NCBI GenBank assembly: GCA_014529385.2
Contig: CM043953.1
Location: forward strand, 73,993,872-74,057,871
DNA from: Adiantum capillus-veneris
Lineage: Eukaryota > Streptophyta > Polypodiopsida > Polypodiales > Pteridaceae
Direction: 5' to 3'
DNA length: 64,000 nucleotides
Positions within the stretch are counted from its first letter, which is position 1. Each line of letters starts with the position of its first letter. Below the pieces are notes generated by a model. It saw only the letters and a program-made list of their open reading frames with translations, searched no databases and had not been told where the DNA came from. Positions 35,861 to 46,499 of this stretch are shown here, piece by piece. The position numbers were made by a program, and so were the translations under genes.

Positions 35861-37560
35861 ATCAGATAGGGCCACATTACAAGGCCGCGCATTAGCACAA
35901 TTTTTAACCCATGCACTGCACATACCCCGAGGCGATACCTTGTCGTCCGGGAGGACTCCGACTAGGAGGGGGGGAGGCATTCTCAATGCGGACCCAATGA
36001 AGGTGAAAAGAGAAAAAAAAAAGGGCATGTTTTTCGACTATTTTGAAGGGTTTTCGTTTAATTGCGAAATTTTCTGGACTAACCTAAGTACATATGCCCT
36101 TATACAGCACAAATCTACAAGTATATGGGGCCAAACGCCAAATTAGGCCTCTAGGTGTGTGTATATATGTAAAAATAGCCATTTTTCGAGCAAAATATTG
36201 ATAAAACGGAGAAATCCGGCCATAAAAATTGCATGTGAGTGTACATAGTGTTTTGCGGTGATGTTTTTGAGTCATTGTGATTTTTGGGGATTTTTTGGGT
36301 TTATTTTGCTATTTTCTTTTTAATTTTACTAATTATCGGTAGAAAAAATTCAAAAATACAAAAAGCAGGTGAAATACGATCGTAATGAAAAAAAACAAAA
36401 TATGGGGATAATCAGTGACTATAGGACAACCTATAGTACAATGGGGGTGCAATTATGTGAATGGAGCGGAAGGCGTGTTTTGGCCAGATTTTGACTGTAA
36501 CGTCAAATTTCTCAGAAACTGGGCAAACGGAGTCCAAATCAGGAACTTTTTGAGCCTAAACCGCATCTCGCAAGAAGTTAGGAGCACATGTCAAATTTCA
36601 TAGAAAGTGGTCCAGGGACCCCCATTATAAGATTTTTTCACTTCACTTAGAGCTCATTTCTACTATTTCCTTCTTGAGAGAGAGCTCTTGCCACCTAGAA
36701 CGAACCGGACTTCGAGTTGCTTCTACGACGCGCACAACCACCCGACAGGCTCCAAATATGAGAGGTAGGCTCAGCACCTTGAGCTTTTCGCGTATGTTTG
36801 ATGTTTTATCACGAAAACTAGTATAGGGTTCACACGGGGAACGAGCAGTAGAGACCTACAGGTAAAGGTAGCCACCTAACGGCTAACCCAATAGCAATAA
36901 GGCTTCATAGGGGGTTTACCCTAACATAGGAGACCACTCTTGAATACACAAAGGCGGCAAAAAACCAATGGAAAAAACCCTAACTTCTAGAGCCCTGCAA
37001 GAGGCCACCAAGTGGTAAATCGGTGGAAAGTCGCCCAAATGCTACCAAAACTCATGGGAAGGAGCATCTCGACATGCTCTATAAGGCTATATAGCCCACA
37101 TGGCCATAAGGCGACCCGAAGCAGGACTAAGCTTCAGAAACGGCATTGGACACACAAAGCGTCAACAATTGGATCTCACGGCCAAACCGGATGTCCGTTT
37201 GCCACCAAACTTCACGAGCGGCTTGCCTAGACCATCAACAACCAAGTCCTATGGTGGTAGACCACCACAAGTCATCGACGGCATGCAAACACAATCATGG
37301 GTGCTTCCAGAGCGACAAATCGCCAAACGGAGCTCCGGTGAAGCCAAAGCCAACATAAACCATATGGCAAGGTTCCCCAAGCAACCATGAAGCTATGGAG
37401 ACTAACATCAAGGAATTTCATCGCCAAAAAGCACTAGAAAACGACTCAGAGGCTCTGAAAGCCAAACAAGGAGTTTCTATCTATCTTTTTGACTTTTTTA
37501 TTGAAATAAGGCTTGAAGGGACTCAGGGGGGCTAAGGGCATATACTAGTAGCACTTCTCC
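35861..37560 (+). other. Element D: non-coding spacer, possible internal LTR-like segment
   Basis: No coding signal. A purine-rich tract with a G7 run lies at about 35957-35980, a TATA-like ATTATAAG at about 36623-36630, and a second purine-rich stretch near 37514-37536. Purine tract, then AT-rich DNA, then TATA is the layout of an LTR, but no terminal repeats or second copy can be seen. It may instead be a promoter for the downstream ORFs. Confidence 0.3.
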
Positions 37561-38450
37561 AAAAGAATTCATCAGGAGATATCCTACGCGTAGGATGTCT
37601 CAAGGCCATGTTTGGGCACCCAACTCAATATCTCACCTCATACACAGCTTCTACATAGCTTATACATGCTAGCCATCAAGTTTCATCACATTTGGACAAG
37701 AGTTGACCTCATATGCACCAAAAAACAGAAAGTCAGAGCATAGAGGCAATAAGGGGTCATAGACCTACCAAAACTAGTCCAAATCACATGAAACTTGCAC
37801 AATATACGCGTAGGATGTCGAAATGCCCTATTTGACCTCCAGCTGGTGTTTTTGAATTCCACATATCTTTATAACATCTTCACAAGCTGATATATAAAAT
37901 TTCAAGCCAGACCCATCACATTTGGCCCCCAAAACCTCAAAGATGCACTTTTCTGAGCCTAAAAACATTACACATGCTCCTAACAACACCAATACTTATC
38001 CAAATCAACATCTAAGAATAGGGCCATGTTCTACATGCTAAAGGCTACCCACAGAACCAAAATCAAGTCATTCTAAGAAAGTAGACATCCTACGCGTAGG
38101 ATGTCTCCAGGGTCATATTGACCTTCTGTGCAGGAATTGACACCATGGGAGTCTTTTACATGGTATAAGAAGCCTATATATCAAATTTCAATACAATTGG
38201 ATATCATTTGCCCATCCATATAGGAAATCCTACCCATTTTGTGAGCCAAAAGCCTAAATCTGCTCAAAATTGCACTTTTGATGTCCAAACTAAATTCCAA
38301 GTACATAGCCATGTTGCACAGGTCAAGGGCCACAAGCATGTCAAGTTTCATCAAAATTAGAGAAAGTAGACATCCTACACGTAGGATGTCTACATGCTGA
38401 TTATTCAGCCAAAAACCTACTTTGGACACATGCATGGTTTCCCTAGTCCC
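37560..38450 (+). other. Element D: second palindrome-bearing leader
   Basis: Non-coding. The same 24-bp palindrome as in the 5' leader recurs at 37577-37600, 38083-38106 and 38368-38391, with a one-sided copy ending at 37820. It lies directly before the extra ORF, as the 5' leader lies before gag. Confidence 0.85.
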
Positions 38451-38452
38451 TT

Positions 38453-40159
38453 TTGAGTTCTTCTTTCAATTTTCAAGTCATTTGCGTAGTCAGAACTCAG
38501 TTTACCATCAAATCTGTAAAAAACGCTAACTTTGGACTACTGAGTGCAACAGTATCCATGGCAGCCGCTAAGTCACTAGCAAAGAAGAAAAGAATGACCA
38601 TCAAGGACTACTTAGAAGAAGTGGAGCCTTTTGTTATCCCAGAGGGAACCCTGAAGCCCACAAGCACTTGGATTCAATATGACCTACTAGAAACCAATGA
38701 TCTGAGAATCTACCAAGGAGTGTTTAAAGATCCGGAGGGAAATGAAGTGGATTTACCCATGATCCCTCAAGAGCTCAATGAATTTGTCAAGAGCAAGATG
38801 GGGGACTACTTGGAGAAACTGGATCTACACAATTACTTTGAAGCCTTGCCAGCAAGGATTGATGTTAAAAGAGTGTGGAAATTTGTCACCACAATCAAAG
38901 AGGACGGCATAGCCAGAGTTACAGATTTGCAATGCAAGCCTAATATGATGATTGTCATCACAGAGAAAGTGGTGGCAGCAGCACTTGACCTCTCTAATAA
39001 AGGAGACAGTGTGACTAAGAGGCGGGGTGACATTAAGGTCTACTTAGAGAAGAAAAATAACTACACATTTGAAGATATTGCAAACCCGAAGGTGGCCATC
39101 ATGAGCCAATTATACAATCAGTACTTCCACATGTGTACCAAGCGGCCACAGAAATACAGGATGCCACCTGAAGCTATTGCCACCACTTTCACTTGCGCGA
39201 TGCAGAAGAGCCGCCTGAGGGAGATAAACTATGCCGCTTACATTCACGACAACCTTGTGAAAATGGGGACCAAAAATCCCACTTATATTGTGCCTAGTGA
39301 TTTGATAACCAAAGTCATCTATGGAGCATTGCATGCCAAGGGAAATTGGCCTCTACCTCCCTCCCAAAATGATTGGCTCAAGCTGAAGGAAGACAAAGAA
39401 GAAGAGCCTCCTAAGGCTCCAAGGGTAGCCACAAGGTTGAAGTGCTGTTTAGAGACAGTGCCAGAAGAGCCGCCACATTCCAAGAAGGGGAAGAAAGAAA
39501 CTCTACAGGTGCCAGTAAAGGAAACAAAGTCACAGAAAACAGTAAGGCTAGAAAGACTAATGGAGAGTTTCAGAGCTAAGAGGATGCTAAAAGGGGATCT
39601 GAGCGAATTATGGAAGCCCTCATTTGAGGCTATGTCTAGATCTTCTCGAAGAACTCAAAGGGGTCTCTTTGAAGATTATATAAAGAATTTTGAGATCTTA
39701 GATGCTACAGCTGAGAATATTGCAAACATACCTTTTACCGAAGAAGAAGTTGATGATGTGAGACGGCAGCTACTAGAAGAGCAGGAAGGGCAAGAAAGAG
39801 AGAGGAAAACAAAGGCTAATCGGGACTTCAACAAGAAGCAACCAACCCCACCATCAAGCCGAGAATCTAGCCCTCCACCATCACCACCTCCTCCTAGTCC
39901 TCCTCAACCCCGACAAACTGAGGAGTTGAACAAATCTGATGGGCAACAAGACTCCAAGGAAGAGGCGAACAAAGAGGAAGAGCAGAAGGCAGAAATTGAA
40001 CCAAAAGATGAGAAGCTAGATCTAGAAGAAAAAAACTATAGAATATTCCTTGATCTACTAGCTGCTGGATACTCTCGAGAAGAGGCAGCTAATGCAACTT
40101 TTGAGTTGTCTAGCACTAGGCCCAAAGAATATATGTTGAGCCCTCATTGGTGGAGTTGA
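38453..40159 (+). CDS. Element D: extra ORF downstream of integrase, 568 codons, function unknown
   Basis: The longest open frame in the window. The start at 38558 (codon 36, ATGGC context, reading MAAAKSLAKKKRM) may be the real one, since the first 35 codons run on from the leader. Residues about 50-310 form a globular, helix-rich domain I do not recognise; position recalls the plant-transposon domains found in Athila-type 3' ORFs, but I cannot confirm homology. Later come a Lys-rich segment, a Pro/Ser-rich linker (about 458-485), a Glu/Lys-rich stretch, and near the C terminus LDLLAAGYSREEAANAT, which resembles a UBA-type helix pair. No transmembrane segment is evident, so an envelope-like role is not supported. 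Confidence 0.6.
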   Translation: MSSSFNFQVICVVRTQFTIKSVKNANFGLLSATVSMAAAKSLAKKKRMTIKDYLEEVEPFVIPEGTLKPTSTWIQYDLLETNDLRIYQGVFKDPEGNEVDLPMIPQELNEFVKSKMGDYLEKLDLHNYFEALPARIDVKRVWKFVTTIKEDGIARVTDLQCKPNMMIVITEKVVAAALDLSNKGDSVTKRRGDIKVYLEKKNNYTFEDIANPKVAIMSQLYNQYFHMCTKRPQKYRMPPEAIATTFTCAMQKSRLREINYAAYIHDNLVKMGTKNPTYIVPSDLITKVIYGALHAKGNWPLPPSQNDWLKLKEDKEEEPPKAPRVATRLKCCLETVPEEPPHSKKGKKETLQVPVKETKSQKTVRLERLMESFRAKRMLKGDLSELWKPSFEAMSRSSRRTQRGLFEDYIKNFEILDATAENIANIPFTEEEVDDVRRQLLEEQEGQERERKTKANRDFNKKQPTPPSSRESSPPPSPPPPSPPQPRQTEELNKSDGQQDSKEEANKEEEQKAEIEPKDEKLDLEEKNYRIFLDLLAAGYSREEAANATFELSSTRPKEYMLSPHWWS

Positions 40160-40338
40160 AGGAAATGGCCACAGATACAATGGATTTACAGCCACAAGAC
40201 AATGAAAATCAAAAGGCTAAGGGCATCTCCGGGCAGAGTCAGAGCCGCTACCTCAACTAGCATTACTTCAGAGAAGGATATGTACGAAGAACAGATGACG
40301 GAACTCCAAAAGGAGTTAACACTAGGAAGAGACAAAGA

Positions 40339-40938
40339 TTGATGCTGGCCGAGGGATCCCTAGTGATGCAAAGCCGTTTGGAGGATGAGAACAAGGCCAT
40401 GAAAGATGACCTAGCAGCCTTGAAAAAGAAGATGGACGAGGATATAAAGATGATGCAAACTGAAAATGAAGACACAAAGAATAAGCTAGAAGAGGCTGAG
40501 AAAGCCAATGCTGAATTGAACGACCTTTTAGTGACCATGGGGTATCAAGCTGAACAGGAAACGAAAGCATATCAAAAGAAGATTGATGAGCTAAAAGGCC
40601 AACAGCAGGCTGAAGAGCCACACTTGAGCACAGGGCCAGCATCTATGGAAGGAATTGATATAGACAATGTGTCAGATCCAGTGGAAACAACAATGCAAGA
40701 GGACATCCTTGTGGGACCATCCCAAGAGCCCCAGGATCTGACACAAGAAGAAGAAGAAAATCTACAAAAGGCAATAGAAGTGGCAATAAAAAACACCGCC
40801 AAAGAAGCAATGGAGTGGGAGCAAAGGGTATTGAAGTCTATGACCATTCAGAAACTAGATGCAAATGTCGTTCGACATGAATGGCTACAACCCTCTCTCC
40901 CAAATATCCTCTTCTCAAGTATGAAGTTGCTACAATAA
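40339..40938 (+). CDS. Element D: coiled-coil open frame
   Basis: 199 codons starting about 180 bp after the 568-codon frame. Residues about 10-95 are a strong coiled coil (LEDENKAMKDDLAALKKKMD and onward, heptads of Leu/Met/Ala). An acidic Gln/Glu-rich part follows. It may be a further part of the same extra protein or a separate one. No enzyme motif. Confidence 0.45.
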   Translation: MMLAEGSLVMQSRLEDENKAMKDDLAALKKKMDEDIKMMQTENEDTKNKLEEAEKANAELNDLLVTMGYQAEQETKAYQKKIDELKGQQQAEEPHLSTGPASMEGIDIDNVSDPVETTMQEDILVGPSQEPQDLTQEEEENLQKAIEVAIKNTAKEAMEWEQRVLKSMTIQKLDANVVRHEWLQPSLPNILFSSMKLLQ

Positions 40939-41640
40939 ATAAGAAGATTAAAGAGGAGCCGATAGTGCCACTATACGAAGAAGATATCACCAAACCAGGA
41001 GGTGTTAAGCTTATTGTGGACTCTCAGCCAAAATGGAGAAAGGCATGGCTAACTAAATACCCACAGTATTTAGTACATCTGGTAGAGGCGCCTAAAATAA
41101 TCAGAGATAACCTTAGATTTTGCCCTCTACCAAAGATGCGGACCTGGAAAGAACAAGAACTGCTGAAGAAAAGCCACCCCACGTGGCTCAACTACCCAAA
41201 GCTGCCAGGCTTGAAGGCAGGTGAGAGAATGAGTGAGCAATACATGGTGAAAACCCTAACGGGCGCCATTAAATTGTTCACTGGCTCGCTTTGACCTCTC
41301 TTGCATTATGCTCAGAAAGATCTGTAAAACCCTTCTGGCAGTTTTTGAGATCTTTAAACCTGGACAGGCAATAAACAACATATTCTTCTTCCAAGACACA
41401 TATAGATGTGCATATGAACCGTCGGCTCAACCTTCCCATGAGGTGATACATGCCCTTTATCAGCGAATAATTTTTTTGCCCTCGCACCATCTCTAGGCCT
41501 TTGAAGAATCCTTCTACACCGGTTTCTTCACCATTGATACAGATATATTCGACCCTACATTACTAGCCCAGCATGCACAGCATGAGTCTGTTCTGAAGAT
41601 ACACGAAAGCTTGATCCACTGAAGAAGCAGCTCTACTGTC
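40881..41640 (+). other. Element D: last open frames before the 3' LTR
   Basis: An open frame of 137 codons (40881-41294; Lys/Pro/Leu-rich, PKWRKAWLTKYPQYLVHLVE) and a shorter one (41308-41496; IFKPGQAINNIFFFQDTYRC) end just short of the polypurine tract. Amino-acid composition is gene-like but no family is recognised. They likely belong to the extra block that starts at 38453. Confidence 0.4.
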
Positions 41641-41656
41641 ATGTCGGGGACGACAT

Positions 41657-41673
41657 GATCTAGGAGAGGGGAG
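41657..41673 (+). promoter_or_regulatory. Polypurine tract of element D
   Basis: AGGAGAGGGGAG directly before the 3' LTR start TGTTAGCGG. Confidence 0.85.
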
Positions 41674-41960
41674 TGTTAGCGGCTGGACATACCCAACGGA
41701 GGATGATTGCCCGGCGGGATACTAATTTCCTTTGTAATCATTCCTTAATTGAGAAGAAACCGTCATTTCACCTTTGTAAATAGTGGGGCTTGCAGAAGCT
41801 TCCAAATTGTATCCCATTTTTTACATTTAGACTTAGTAAATGGTTAAATTGGAACATTAGGGTTTGAGATTGTAAGGTATTTATACCACTTTTAACCTTA
41901 ATGCAAAAAACCTTTGTCATTTTTATATGTTTTGTCTCTGTGAGTTGAGCATACTCTGTG

Positions 41961-42009
<49 letters not shown>

Positions 42010-42633
42010 ATCTTGACGCTACGTGCGCACTGGTGGTCGGAATCAAGTGCGGCAAAGTGCAGCGTGTTGCCCCCGAAGAGAGCTACATGCCAACACCTAC
42101 ATTGCAGGTGTACGGCCTGGTTTTGCGAGATCGACTCACGAGCTATATCTATTGATTCGGTGAGCATACGTTGTCCGTTTTTGCATTTCAGCATATCCAC
42201 GCGTTCGCAATGAGTAGAGCTACACATTAGGCACTTTAGTTTTCGAAAAAGACAACCTGTAAATTTCGACCAGACATCCTACGTGATTCTGCACCGGGTG
42301 TTTAGGGTTGGGGTTTTGGTTCACGGACCTTAGGGAGAGTGACCTATTGGTGTTAATAGGATTTCCCTCAAGTTCCATAGCATTTCGAGAACGTTTGATA
42401 GGTATTTGGCTCTTGAAAGCGTTGTAGGAAATCTCCTCTTGTGTACTCTTGAAGGCTGTAACTTAGACATTGGGTAGAGACCTCTGTAGGAATTAGGCAA
42501 TAGTCGGTCGATTGTAGGTTGACACCCTATGCTTGCTTCCACGCGCATGTGGGTCGAGCTTCGTCCTTAGTTGACAAATCTTGTTAGGTGAGTTCTCGCT
42601 GTGCTGACGTCCGTTGCGGCGTATCCACCAACA
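41674..42633 (+). repeat. 3' LTR of element D
   Basis: 960 bp and collinear with the 5' LTR; the GA run is shorter by about 40 bp. It is preceded by a polypurine tract and followed by the GTTAT duplication. Most substitutions between the two LTRs are C/T or G/A, as expected for methylated DNA. Confidence 0.92.
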
Positions 42634-42638
42634 GTTAT
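42634..42638. repeat. Target site duplication of element D, right copy
   Basis: GTTAT directly after the 3' LTR, identical to 22670-22674. Confidence 0.9.
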
Positions 42639-43371
42639 TTACACGTTTTTTAATGGATATGTGAACTAATATATTGTATTTATGTTGTGAAATGAAGTTT
42701 TGCAACCATGGCCGATGAGGAAGAGCCATATTCTCCTAGCTTTAGTTTTTTAGTCACTCATGTTGGCATGTCACCCGAGCAAATGGGTTCTTTCCTATCA
42801 CCTTTTACACCTCACTAGATTGCCATGGCACAGCACATTTGGAGAGCTGGTCCCTCTACTAGACCTAGTACGACCGGCCCTATCCCTAGGATGAGTGTTC
42901 CCCCTACACCTGCCAGCCCTACACCTTTGTCCATCGTGCCAGTTACACCGACGACACGTTCTTCTTCTAGAGGAGGTAGATGTGTACATCGTTCTAGAGG
43001 TGGTGTTTCTTGTGGTATTGGTTCTACCGATGCGTCCTTGCCATTGAGAGAGCGTCCACTCTCTTACTTTAGTAGATAGTTCACCTGCCAGCACACCACG
43101 TACACCCTGGGGATCACATGAGTGTGATCCTAGCAAGGTGTACAAGACTAGGGATGGGGTTTTTGTCATGGATAGAATTGAAAACACCATGCAATAGAGG
43201 ATTGGACAGCTCTGTACAGTTTAGTTTGGCCACTCTATGATGGAGGTTTGGGACAACCAGGATGATGAGAGAAAGAATTACATCGTTGATGCCATTCAGA
43301 GAGAGTACATGCCGGCACAGGGGTACGATTCAATCTCGAATGGCTGGATCTTGAGCATGACGATTGCCACA
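42639..43371 (+). pseudogene. First part of an unidentified transposon gene, split by element E
   Basis: Starts near 42712 with MADEEEPYSPSFSFLV, followed by a Pro/Thr/Ser/Arg-rich stretch and then a helical block (VWDNQDDERKNYIVDAIQREY, ISNGWILSMTIA). It continues after E at 50439 with SEARDRYKANM. The layout (disordered start, then a helical block ending in a GSGGYD motif after E) recalls the second gene of plant CACTA elements (Transposase_24-like), which would fit the TNP2 relic to the left; homology is not certain. Several stops are present. Confidence 0.4.
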
Positions 43372-43376
43372 ATGTC
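43372..43376. repeat. Target site duplication of element E, left copy
   Basis: ATGTC before the 5' LTR, repeated exactly at 50434-50438. Confidence 0.88.
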
Positions 43377-44942
43377 TGTCATAATAATCAATATCTAATT
43401 CTCCTAAATGATTTTCTCATGTTAAACTGATCATTCAATATGGGGAAGTACCAGGGGAGAAAAAGCTAGAATATTGGTTAAGCTAGCAGACCGGCCACAT
43501 TAGGGATCCAAAGGAGGGAAAATAGGGATCCAAAGCGGGGGCCATCTGCAAAAGATCCATGTGCAACAATGGGCTAAAAAGACCCTAAGGTTCAGCCCAT
43601 TAAGACTTCCAAAATGCTAAGGTTCCAAAATTCAAAGGTTGTGTACAAAGGTCAACCTTAAGGGAATTGGATGCTTTTTGTGTGACAAAAAATAGTCTTT
43701 GTACATCCCTACATGGGAGGGTGAGAGCCTTTCTTCTAGGGGATGAGAGAGAAAGCCACACACACACACACACAAGCTCCCTTTACACAAAGGGAATTAG
43801 GGACACATGTCAGCTCCCTAGCCCAGATGCCCACAAGGTGTGCCCAATTCCTATTGGATGGCCTTGGAGGTGGACCAATGAGAATTAGGATAGAGTAAAT
43901 CTAGTTTAATTGATTTAAAAAACACTTAATAAAAGAACCAATGAGAATTAAGTCTCCTAGAAGACTATTGGATAGTCTCCCAAGGGGTCCAATGAGCATT
44001 CAGGAGCCCAATGGCTTGCCTGATTCCTATTGGCCAGGAGGCAAAGGGGTCCAATGAGAGTTTAGTTTAATTATTAAATTACCTAAATCTCTCACAAAAG
44101 GGGAAAGGGGGACACATGTCAGAAGGCTATCACTTATGCTGCTTAATAGCCATTGGCTTGACTTGGGGAGGTCCAATGGGGAGCCTGCAAGAGCAAATAG
44201 CAAGAGTGCTCGCCCAAGAGAGAGAGGGGGCCAATTTTTGCAAGGCATTATCACACACACACTCACACAATCTCATGTGAAGAAAGAGAAGACTATCTCT
44301 TCCCAAGCTTTAATGGAGAGCTCATCACCTACTCCAAGCTTGTGAGATAGAAGCCTACATTGACACACTCTTGGCTTGTGGATGCAAATCCGACCAAGAT
44401 CCAAGCTTCAATGCATGCTCATCTCCTCTACCAAGCTAAAGCTATGCTAATATGAGTGATTATGTGAGTAGATGTACATCTTTCTCATAAGATACTCCTT
44501 CTTCCTCTCAATCTACTCTCATACCCTGCTAGCTCTCACCATGTTTGAAGGTGTGTGAGGTCTTGGGTCTGAGAACGGGGATAATTGATGTTGTGTTTGC
44601 TAAGTGTTTTGCTTAGTGCATGAAGCTTCCATCTTCATTGCACTAGCTAGTCTTGAAGGAACACAAAGAATTGTATTGTACAATGTCTCTCTTGATGGGA
44701 GAAACCATAATACAAAGCCTTTTGGAGGGGGGACCGGCTCCATGCAAATCCGGTCCTCAACTGTTGTCAATAGCTTAATTTCTCTCTCTTTTGAAAGTAT
44801 TGTTGATGCTATCTAACTAGGTGTTATGCTTTTTGTTGCTCTCTCCACCCAAGCACTCTTGTAATTCTCATTAGGAATCTATTCTAATGAAATGCCCACT
44901 ATGTTCATGCTAATTTCATGCCCACTATGTTCATGCTAATTT
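43377..44942 (+). repeat. 5' LTR of element E
   Basis: Collinear with the 3' LTR from TGTCATAATAATC onward. Contains a CA run (43757-43774) and a dense set of CCAAT boxes between 43844 and 44177. The inner end is approximate. Confidence 0.85.
43844..44177. promoter_or_regulatory. CCAAT-box cluster in the LTR of E
   Basis: Eleven CCAAT/ATTGG pentamers in 334 bp: 43844, 43853, 43875, 43938, 43967, 43989, 44008, 44029, 44051, 44152 and 44173. Chance would give fewer than one. CCAAT is the binding site of NF-Y. They lie in the first half of the LTR, where U3 promoter elements are expected, and recur in the 3' LTR (about 49.31-49.64 kb). Confidence 0.7.
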
Positions 44943-45117
44943 TTGCAACTCCAACAAAGCTAAAGAGAAGGGAGTTTACAAAGGTAAGAACAAACTCTCT
45001 CCTGAAGAGCTTGAGCGTTATCGCAAGGATAACCGGTGTTTCAGGGGGGGCGAACAAGGGCATGCGTACCGCGCTTGTCCCCAAAAGAACAACCGTCAAG
45101 ATCCTCCTAGAGCTTCC

Positions 45118-45534
45118 TTGGTTCAAATCCAAGAGGAGGAGACTCACCAAACTCATCACAAAGGATCTCCTCTATGCCATGCTTGGGGAAAGGTAAGAGA
45201 ACATGATGCTTTTATTCTCTTTGACCCTGGTTCTACTCACAATTTTATATCTATAGAGTTGGCCACCAAGCTAGGCATACAATCCTACGAGATGGGAGAT
45301 GTCCTACCCGCAGACAGTGCCTTTAAGGGGCAAGAAGCTTTAGTCACTCCCTTAATCAGGAAATTGAGGCTTCATGTCCAAGGCTATGTGGACAAAGAGG
45401 ACTTCTTTATCTCTCCTCTCAAGCATGAGGATGTAATCCTAGGGGCACCATGGTTTGACCGCCTGGCTGCCGATGTTAAATTTCCTGAAAGGAGAATCTC
45501 CTCTTTAAGTTCAGGGAAAAAGACATGTATATAG
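45118..45534 (+). other. Element E: aspartic protease
   Basis: AFILFDPGSTHNFIS is the chromovirus protease loop (usually DSGSTHNF), followed about 75 residues later by EDVILGAPWF, the conserved ILG strand. Standard length for the domain. It precedes RT. Confidence 0.8.
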
Positions 45535-45779
45535 ATGCTAAGGAAATGGGTAACACTATCCCCATTGTACATACACCAGCTTTCAACAAGTCAATAAAGA
45601 GCTCTATTTCCGTGTACATGATTTTTGTTAAAGATTCTGAAAATGAACCTAATGCTTTAACAAAAGAAAATAAAAGCAACCAAAAGGAATTAGAGTTATC
45701 CAATTTTCTCAAGGGGTTTCAAGGTGTTTTTATTGATGACATCCCTTGTGATCTACCTCCTAAACGAGGTAATGATGAC

Positions 45780-46450
45780 CATGCAATTGAACTTCTTCCA
45801 GGAAGTTCACCGCCTAACAAACCTCCTTATAGAGTTTCTCAAGCTCAACAAGAGGAGATTATGCGGCAAGTGCATGAGTTAATTGAGAAGGGCATGGTTA
45901 GGCCTAGCTCATCTCCATTTTGCTCACCTATGCTATTAGTGCAAAAGAAAGACGGCACATATCGTATGTGTGTCGACTATAGAGCACTAAATAGGATCAC
46001 TATCAAAAATAGGTTTCACGTTCCACGGGTAGAAGACCTATTTGATAAGCTACAAGGATCGACCTACTTCAGTAGGATTGACCTAAAAAGTGGCTATCAT
46101 CAAATAAGGATAGTTGATCAAGATATTGTAAAGACCACATTTCGCACCACATTTGGTCTTTATGAATACATTGTCATGCCTTTTGGCTTGACCAATGCAC
46201 CAGCCACATTCAACCGCTTGATGGAGAAGCTGTTCAGGCCTCATCGAACCTTCACTGGAGTGTTCTTTGATGATATTATCATCTACTCTAATTCATTAGA
46301 CGAACACAAGCAACACCTCCAGGTAATATTTCAAGTTTTAAGAGAGAATAAACTTTATGTTAATCGAAAGAAAAGTGAATTTTTCTTGCAAGAGATTCAG
46401 TATTTAGGTCATATTATCTCTCAAGATGGAATCCAAATGGATCCATCATA
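45780..46450 (+). other. Element E: reverse transcriptase
   Basis: A well preserved gypsy RT with SPFCSPMLLVQKKDGTYRMC, then VDYRALNRITIK, YFSRIDLKSGYHQIRI, MPFGLTNAPATFNRLM, the catalytic FFDDIIIYSN and IQYLGHIIS. The order and spacing are those of plant chromoviruses. Confidence 0.9.
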
Positions 46451-46499
46451 GTTAGAGGTAATAAAAGGATGGCCTAAACCAAGGAATCTTCATAAACTA

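Larger units (their letters stand above)
22675..42633 (+). mobile_element. Element D: 20-kb Ty3/gypsy retrotransposon (OTA clade, Athila/Tat side) with extra ORFs
   Basis: Bounded by LTRs (22675-23677 and 41674-42633) and 5-bp target duplications GTTAT, with a tRNA-Asp primer-binding site (23679-23696) and a polypurine tract (41660-41673). Order: palindrome-rich leader; gag (25.75-28.93 kb); zinc knuckles; linker; protease (30.39-30.75 kb); RT (31.8-32.4 kb); RNase H (32.45-32.83 kb); integrase (33.1-34.55 kb); second protease-like domain (34.65-35.05 kb); basic region; non-coding spacer; second palindrome leader; extra ORF block (38.45-41.6 kb). LTRs differ at about 60 of some 920 comparable sites by hand count, implying an age of a few million years at commonly used plant rates. 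It is broken, in the order of ten places, though ends and overall plan are complete. The lineage call rests on the primer site, the lack of a chromodomain and the post-integrase ORF. Confidence 0.85.

Noticed and set aside
35861-37560. A complete nested LTR element inside D
   Set aside because: Purine tracts and a TATA-like site are present, but no repeated ends, primer-binding site or target duplication could be found.
38453-40159. Envelope-like protein
   Set aside because: No signal peptide, transmembrane segment or cleavage-like site is visible in the frame.
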